Notes under the pieces: generated by a model
The model's database searches: none
What the model was told of the DNA's origin: nothing
The model's input: the letters and a program-made list of their open reading frames with translations, nothing else
Shown: piece by piece, positions 58,389-64,000 of the stretch
How positions within the stretch are numbered: the first letter of the stretch is position 1
How the letters are laid out: every line of letters starts with the position of its first letter
Source of the DNA: Stictocephala bisonia
Taxonomy: Eukaryota; Arthropoda; Insecta; Hemiptera; Membracidae
Direction of reading: 5' to 3'
DNA: 64,000 nucleotides
NCBI GenBank assembly: GCA_035578905.1
Contig: JAQJVL010000247.1
Location: 124,001 to 188,000, forward strand
Translations under genes and position numbers: made by a program

Positions 58389-58695
58389 AGAGACCACTGA
58401 TGATGCCGCATAACACTATGGGCGAAACGTTAGGAGTGTAAGTACACCTTACATCACTTATTTACCTCGTGAACATTTACTTAGGTTGTGTGACACGTTT
58501 TTATTTTACTGCATGCTAGGTAAAATAGGATAAGTTAAGTTAGGGTAGTTTACGAGGCTGCCACTGTCTAAAATATCTGGACATTTTACATAGTATTTAC
58601 AGGTGTAGATTATAGGATTTGTATAATTATTTTTGTACTTTCAACGTTTTTGTTGTGTGACGTTAATTTTTTTGTATTTTCTACCAAACGTAGTA
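58389..58695 (+). repeat. Retroelement tail remnant with CTGATGA-stem-GAAA motif
   Basis: CTGATGA (58397-58403), GCC (58405-58407), GGC (58421-58423) and GAAA (58424-58427) follow the hammerhead core order. Downstream, GTTGTGTGACGTTAATTTTT and TTTCTACCAAACG (58650-58690) match the tails at 15.5 and 61.1 kb. Confidence 0.45.
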
Positions 58696-59280
58696 TCAAT
58701 ATTAAAAAACAATATTACGCTAAATGACCTTACAAAAATATCCTGTTTGAATATGGTTTTTTTTGTATTATATTTTCTAAAAGTCATGTCATTTTCTATA
58801 AATGCCAAAAAACTTCGAGAGGCAAAAATATAGGCGTAGCCCAAGTGTGTCAAACGGTTCCAGATTAGTGTCTTTGGAGATAAAACTGGTGATTTAGTGC
58901 TTAGTCCAAAAAGCAGTTTCCTATACAGCTGCCTTAATGTTTGTAAAATGCATTTTATTACTGTAAAAACCCGAATTCTCTCGGACGGAAGTGATCGTTC
59001 TGGTTTTTGGTTTTTTTATGAAGGTGTCCTCTTTTTATTTCACTTTTATTGCTCAATTAAAAGTTAATTTCGTTTTCCTCCTTCGCTTTTATAGTTGTAA
59101 ACCGATTTTAAATGCAAAATGAGGTTGTAGTGTAGCTGTTTATTTCACGTTATGTGTGTTTTAGTCGAAAAACGGGTTTATTAGTAAATACGTTATGTAC
59201 TGCATAATTAGATCATATAGTTACTTCTGTCGTAAAATTAAGTTGCCGTATCAAAGACTCGAATACATAGTATGTGATGT
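58696..59280. other. AT-rich DNA, nothing supportable
   Basis: No frames or repeats noticed. Confidence 0.4.
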
Positions 59281-59288
59281 TTTCAGAA
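59281..59288 (+). repeat. Left 8-bp target duplication (TTTCAGAA)
   Basis: It is identical to 60177-60184. Confidence 0.92.
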
Positions 59289-60176
59289 CAGTGATGCGCG
59301 ATTGTGAGTTGTTCTAATCGATCGTTTCGATAAGTAAAACCTATTTAACGTTACGATTGTACTTTTCACGAGAGATTTTCTTAACGAAATTGTTGTTTAT
59401 TTTGCTTTAGGTGTTTATTTGGATTTGCTAATCGTTAAACACGTCTCGTAACGCAATTCGTGGCGAACGAATTGATGACTATTCGAAAATTGTTCAACAA
59501 GATGTTCTCGTTTTGTGTTTTTCATATTTGAGATGGTTTTAACGAAACTTTTTTATGGCTATTCGTTAAGTATTCAAACAATGAAAAGTTATAATGATTT
59601 ACCTATATCAATAATTATAATTATGAAACTAAAATAATATAATAATTTTATTTTATGAATCGATAGTGAAGATAAAACTAGTCCTTAAGTGTATAAGAAT
59701 AAGTAGCCAGTAGGGCTAAATTATGTTTTACTCGTAACAGCTTAATGATAATATTTAGAACATTGAAAATTAAAGTTATATTCAATAAATAAAAAATGAA
59801 TAGATTATACCAACAGCCCTTAACTTAATAAGTATAAATAACGCTGCATTTATACTAATTACAATACTCAATCAGATATATAATTCACATGGGAGAAAAA
59901 AAAGAAAATATATAATTTGCAGCAATAATTTGTAATTGGGTCAACAAAAACAAAAACAGTATTCTCAAAACTTAATGCGTAAATTCAAGTTATGGGATTA
60001 AATAAATTATAACTTGTAAACGCATGCGCATTTTGAACGTGGGCGTAAATGAATGCGAGAATAGAAATGATCATCTAGATTGTAGAAATATATCGTTAAG
60101 AAAACGATTCTGTAAGAGAAACATTTCAATTATGAACATATCGATTGCATAAAAATCTCGCAATCGCGCATCACTA
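59289..60176 (+). mobile_element. hAT-like non-autonomous element, family 2 (888 bp)
   Basis: It begins CAGTGATGCGCGATTGTGAG and ends CTCGCAATCGCGCATCACTA, an inverted repeat of about 20 bases with one or two mismatches, flanked by perfect 8-bp duplications TTTCAGAA. The CAGTGATG-type terminus and 8-bp duplication fit hAT. Subterminal words include TCGTTTCGATAAG and ATCGTTAAGAAAACGAT. The interior is AT-rich with no transposase. Confidence 0.93.
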
Positions 60177-60184
60177 TTTCAGAA
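60177..60184 (+). repeat. Right 8-bp target duplication (TTTCAGAA)
   Basis: It matches 59281-59288 exactly. Confidence 0.92.
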
Positions 60185-60825
60185 TATTGTACTCGTAATT
60201 ATAACATTAGAACGGAGAGACACAAAAAGTGTCTTTGAGAGGACATGGATAAGTGAGGCGGTCAGCCGAGAGGGAGGACGTTGCGGGGGCCAGTTTCACG
60301 GCCCATCGCACTTCCACCTGTCTTTTATTCTCCGACTCCGTTGATTTTTCACGCACCTACAACCTTTTTGTGAGCATTCAATGTCGTATGCATACCTTTT
60401 GAATGGGTTATTTGAAGGTTTCACGCAACTTGCAGACTTATTCATGTGATGTATTTTACAAACGTACTTGAACATGTACTACGTCATGTTTGACGTTCGG
60501 TTTTACTTTCTAAAATTAAAAAAAAGTGATCGTCCAAAAAAATGTTTTGACAAATTGGTCTAAAAATCCATTTTAAAGCCCCTGAACCCAACAAATTTGT
60601 TTTTTTTTTTTTTTAATTTTGATGTCTGTCCGTATGTGTGTCTGTGTGTATGTGCACTTACCTGGAGACCAAACGTATGGATGGATTTTTATTAAATTTG
60701 GTACGTAGGTGTAGCCAATATCCCCAGACTATTTTTTCACTTTTAAAAATTTTAGTTTTTTATATTGTTATTGGTAAAACTTACACGATTCCAGTCCATG
60801 GGGTCACGTGGTCATAGGCCTGTAC
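60185..60825. other. Non-coding DNA with a poly-T and GT-rich leader
   Basis: A GC-rich patch lies at 60235-60350. At 60600-60730 a T-run leads to GTCTGTCCGTATGTGTGTCT, GGATGGATTTTTATTAAATT and TGGTACGTAGGTGT, which looks like part of a dispersed element immediately before the G-rich minisatellite. Confidence 0.4.
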
Positions 60826-60955
60826 GTGTATGGGTATGGGCATCAATACCACTGTACGTGTATGGGTGGGTGGGTGGGTCAATACCACTGTACGTGTATG
60901 GGTGGGTGGGTGGGTCAATACCACTGTACGTGTATGGGTGGGTGGGTGGGTCAAC
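60826..60955 (+). repeat. 36-bp G-quadruplex minisatellite, second locus
   Basis: Three clean units with the same spacer (TCAATACCACTGTACGTGTA) as 50.3-51.2 kb. GGGTGGGTGGGTGGG occurs at 60864-60878, 60900-60914 and 60936-60950. All loops are single T. Confidence 0.95.
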
Positions 60956-60999
60956 CTATAAATTGAGTTGTTGAACACCATTTTCCATTATTTTGTGAA

Positions 61000-61160
61000 T
61001 CCCTCTGGTCTGAGGAAGGTGAACGTGGTTCACCGAAATCGATCTCCATAATATTTGTGCATTTTGTACTTGTATTGTAATATATTTGTGCATTTTGTGC
61101 TTATATTGTAATAAATTTGTGTTGTGTGACGTTTACTTATACTGTATATATACCAACACG
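61000..61160 (+). repeat. Retroelement tail with intact CTGAGGA-hairpin-GAAA motif
   Basis: CTGAGGA (61010-61016) is followed by GGTGAAC (61018-61024), loop GTG, GTTCACC (61028-61034) and GAAA (61035-61038). Then come two near-repeats of ATATTTGTGCATTTTGTRCT and GTTGTGTGACGTTTACTT. It parallels 15404-15560. It may be the 3' end of a Penelope-like or other retroelement; no coding part is adjacent. Confidence 0.55.
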
Positions 61161-61239
61161 TATTATGCTAATTAAAAACTATTTAAAAAATATAAACATG
61201 ACACAATAACTTGACTACTTTGGTCTTTATTTTGAACTA

Positions 61240-61440
61240 TTTAAGGTCATTTCCATTTATATGTAAGTAGACTTATAGGGTTTCTAGACCATAATTCTTT
61301 GCTATATAGGAGATCGGTAGCAGGCTGAGCTTTTATATTGACGTTATGGTGTAGACTGTTTAGTGAAAACCTCGGAGGGAGGGATGAGCAGGCGTAGAAA
61401 ACCACCTCGTAGTGAAGCAAGGTCTATCGTATAGTATTGT
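61240..61440 (-). repeat. Dispersed repeat family R5, copy 2
   Basis: Its reverse complement has CTTGCTTCACTACGAGGTGG, AAAGCTCAGCCTGCTACCGA, TTATGGTCTAGAAACCCTAT and AAGTCTACTT, matching 54030-54210. Confidence 0.65.
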
Positions 61441-61842
61441 ATAAAAACAATACTCATTATAATTCACATACTTAAAATCAACACCTATTAAGAAGATTTT
61501 CAAAAAGCTGCAATGTAAACATTGTTTAGATAAACCTTAATGTAAAATAACCCATACGTTTATACTAAAATCAAACAGGTCCAACATCGAAGGCAATATA
61601 TTGTAATTTTACACATACAGCGGTCAGACTGTACTTATATTCATATACTGAAAATTTTCAAATTAATCCACATAGATACACCTCTGTAAATACACTTGAA
61701 TAATCTAACAATAATGCACGTGTTTGAAATAATTACAATACTAGATTATACTAAATAAATCTGAATAAATGTTACACTGTCTTCAACATACTCGTAACGT
61801 GTTAACGATGAACCGAAGTTGTTCATCTAAAACAAAAACCAC
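61441..61842. other. AT-rich DNA, nothing supportable
   Basis: No frames or repeats noticed. Confidence 0.4.
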
Positions 61843-61905
61843 CCGGGATGATGAGGGACGAGTAAATAATTTAGTTGATAAAATCAGCCATCAATACCAA
61901 GTCAA
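61843..61905 (+). repeat. Dispersed repeat family R2, copy 3 (short)
   Basis: CCCGGGATGATGAGGGACGA followed by GTAAATAATTTAGTTGATA corresponds to 4508-4545. Confidence 0.5.
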
Positions 61906-62405
61906 AACTAAACCAATTAGCGCGCCTGTAAGACCTGTTTAGGTATGTAGATGGATAGAAGTTTCGGAGAATTTTATCTAAAATTTAATTCACATATCAA
62001 TACAAAGATAATAACGTCCTGTAAAGTTATTGCACAAAATAAGAAAGTAAAATAGTTATTGAAAACATACAATTATTACATATTTCGATATTATTTATTT
62101 CAGTTATTAAACTGCAATTTCATGTTAAGAGTAATGGTTTTTTATATTGTTTTACGATCGGTTTTGTAAAGGGAATACTCGGTTAAAATAAATTCAGTAT
62201 GATGTAATATTTTGTACCTTTCAACCGGGGGCCTTGTCATTTATTTATTGGTAGTATCTGATGACATAAATATTACCATGTTTTAGCACCAACGCTTCTG
62301 ATGTACATTTATTATCCATAACATATTGTTTCTGTTGTGGTTTTTCTGGAGGGAAAAGTTATTTAGATTACTTTCCAAAATGTTTTAAAGCAAACCATTT
62401 ATATA

Positions 62406-62863
62406 CAGGGTGGAAATAAATATGTAAACGCTTTCACAACTGTTGTATGACTTCACTTGTAAAATTGAAATCTTGTACGTGATCGTGGTCACAAATAATA
62501 TACTTTTTGACGCCATTAGTGACATTTAATCTTTTCAGGGGAACGGCCCACTAGGAGTTGAGCGAAAATCTTCAATGTAAGCCAGGTCGAGTTTGATATC
62601 AAATGAAAGGTCTATTAGAGAGAAATTAATTTCCGCAAATCGGACTTCGAAAGGTTTATTCTTTCCAGAGTAGCGGCAATTTGAATTTCAAAGTAACTAA
62701 TTTGAACAATATTATTTCTCCGCTTTTTAACGGATTTAAGTAAATTATTCTGATCAAAAATTATAATTTATGGACCAAAATAATATTTAAAAAAATAAAT
62801 TATCAAACTATCTTTGGAAAAAATAACGTTGTGAAAGCGTTTCCATATTTTTTTCCCACCCTG
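62406..62863 (+). mobile_element. Tc1/mariner-like MITE, copy 2 (458 bp)
   Basis: It begins CAGGGTGGAAATAAATATGT and AAACGCTTTCACAAC, ends GTTGTGAAAGCGTTTCCATA through CCCACCCTG, and is flanked by TA. The inverted repeats extend for about 37 bases. Interior segments match 55939-56400 in the opposite orientation. No transposase frame is present. Confidence 0.9.
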
Positions 62864-62984
62864 TATATGTTGGAGCAAATGAATATTCGGTTTTCCCAGT
62901 GCGGGATGTTAATTAATTTTAATTACCCTGTAATTAGTTACAGTTAAACTAATTAATTCTTTGAATTTTTAACATCATTACTTA

Positions 62985-63345
62985 ATATTACTGTCTACTA
63001 AACGTCATTACTCAATAATTCATCAGTGTCATAGCTCATTAAATCGTGAATGCCATAACTAAAAAAAACTCATTAATAAAAGAATGTCATAACTCATTAA
63101 ATCGTGAATGAAATAACCCCTGAAATTATAAAAATCATTACTCACTAATACATGAATGTCATTACTCACTAATACATGTATGTCATTACTCGTTAATTCA
63201 TGAATGTCATTACTCGTTAATTCGTGAGTGTCATAACTTAATAAATCGTAAATATCATTACTCATTAATTCAGGAATGTAAAACTCATTGAATAATAAAA
63301 TCCATAACTCATTAAATCGTGAATGTTCATTAGCCCTATCTCATT
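62985..63345 (+). repeat. 24-bp degenerate tandem array
   Basis: Units are of the form TCATTACTCRTTAATTCRTG followed by AATG, with many small changes, about 12-14 copies. The minus-strand open frame 63059-63265 is a product of the 24-base period. Confidence 0.8.
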
Positions 63346-64000
63346 GAACATTGAATTCTATAACTGCTCTAGTTCTTTTGAATTTTATTTATTTATTTTA
63401 AAGTTGTCACATAATTATCTGTTATTACCTTGCTATATGCAACGGCGCCGTAAAGCATACAAACAAAGTAACAGAGCGTATTGCGTTTAATTGTAGTTTA
63501 TTAGTACTTTGCAGTTTATTTTCTTAGTTTTTAAGTGCTATGAAAGTGGAAGGAAGACATATTGCACTCAGTACAGCGATTTGTAAAGTGGGTTTACTTC
63601 TGGTGAGTTGGCCAGCCTGCCTGTCCCTCGGCTCAGGCCGGAAAGAGAAGTACTTTATCGTCGTCATTTGGCAGCCCTGCACTACATTACGCCCGGTTTC
63701 CGCTGTCCCCACAGTTCGCATATTTAAGTCACAGAGCAAAGAATATCTAGAGCGGACACCCCAGCCTTAACAGTAGTAAGTCAGTGAAGCACATTTTCCG
63801 CCATCTTGTGGGGTGCTAGTGACCAAACCAAGGCCTCGGGCGCTCTCGTTTTTAATTCGCACCGCTTCACTAAAACTGCGTTTTAAATAAGAAGACGTTG
63901 GCCTAATACGTTCAAATTTGTATATAAGGTAAAGAAAGAGTTATTCCAGCTTATAAAAGTGTTTTTATAATTTTTCAATGACTAAGTTTTTTGTAAATTA
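63346..64000. other. Non-coding DNA with a GC-richer block at the end of the window
   Basis: 63590-63740 is GC-rich (GTGAGTTGGCCAGCCTGCCT, then GCCCGGTTTCCGCTGTCC) and open on both strands for about 70 codons. CCGCTGTCCCCACAG at 63697-63711 resembles a splice acceptor. Without a partner exon I do not call a gene. Confidence 0.3.

Noticed and set aside
58641..58853. Overlapping 66- to 70-codon frames on both strands
   Set aside because: They are AT-driven and fall in a retroelement tail shared with 15.5 and 61.1 kb.

Overview
The window looks like gene-poor nuclear DNA from an arthropod, probably an insect. It is AT-rich, has no convincing host protein-coding gene, no operons and no bacterial signals, and is packed with transposon remnants and tandem repeats. 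A short TTAGG run, the mix of element types (a CR1-like LINE with a PHD-finger ORF1, hAT, Mutator-like and Tc1/mariner-like non-autonomous elements, tRNA-derived SINEs, a 5S-like SINE head) and the sequence style all fit an insect. The species cannot be named from the sequence.

The only intact coding capacity is one non-LTR retrotransposon on the minus strand (about 19.33-23.6 kb). ORF1 (22626-23528) encodes a PHD finger, a coiled coil and an RRM-like region. ORF2 (19780-22632) encodes an AP-type endonuclease and a reverse transcriptase. ORF2 has no ATG for its endonuclease domain. It is joined to ORF1 in the -1 frame through a canonical A_AAA_AAC slippery heptamer one sense codon before the ORF1 stop. 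This is the strongest candidate for something mechanistically new in the window. Three decayed LINE pieces also occur: 16.56-18.15 kb, 28.8 kb and 32.45-32.7 kb.

Several short DNA-transposon derivatives can be delimited to the base by their target duplications. Three members of a hAT-like family with TATCGATA-rich ends lie at 13822-15204, 24637-25303 and 47908-48620. A second hAT-like family is at 59289-60176. A Mutator-like foldback element with a 9-bp duplication is at 35769-36125. A pair of Tc1/mariner-like elements lies at 55939-56400 and 62406-62863, with a distantly related foldback at 2082-2850. A large unclassified inverted repeat is at 45415-46180.

Tandem repeats are extraordinarily dense. 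They include a 47-bp array (6.9 kb), 34-bp (11.0 kb), 48-bp (12.2 kb), 68-bp (18.3 kb), 24-bp (30.9 kb), 32-bp with higher-order structure (43.5-45.3 kb), 36-bp carrying G-quadruplex motifs at three places (40.0, 50.3-51.2 and 60.8 kb), 45-bp with identical 180-bp higher-order copies (52.2 kb), and 24-bp (63.0 kb). Two tRNA-derived SINE families and several unnamed dispersed repeats, found here by comparing the window with itself, account for much of the rest. Stretches not listed as features are AT-rich DNA in which I see nothing supportable.
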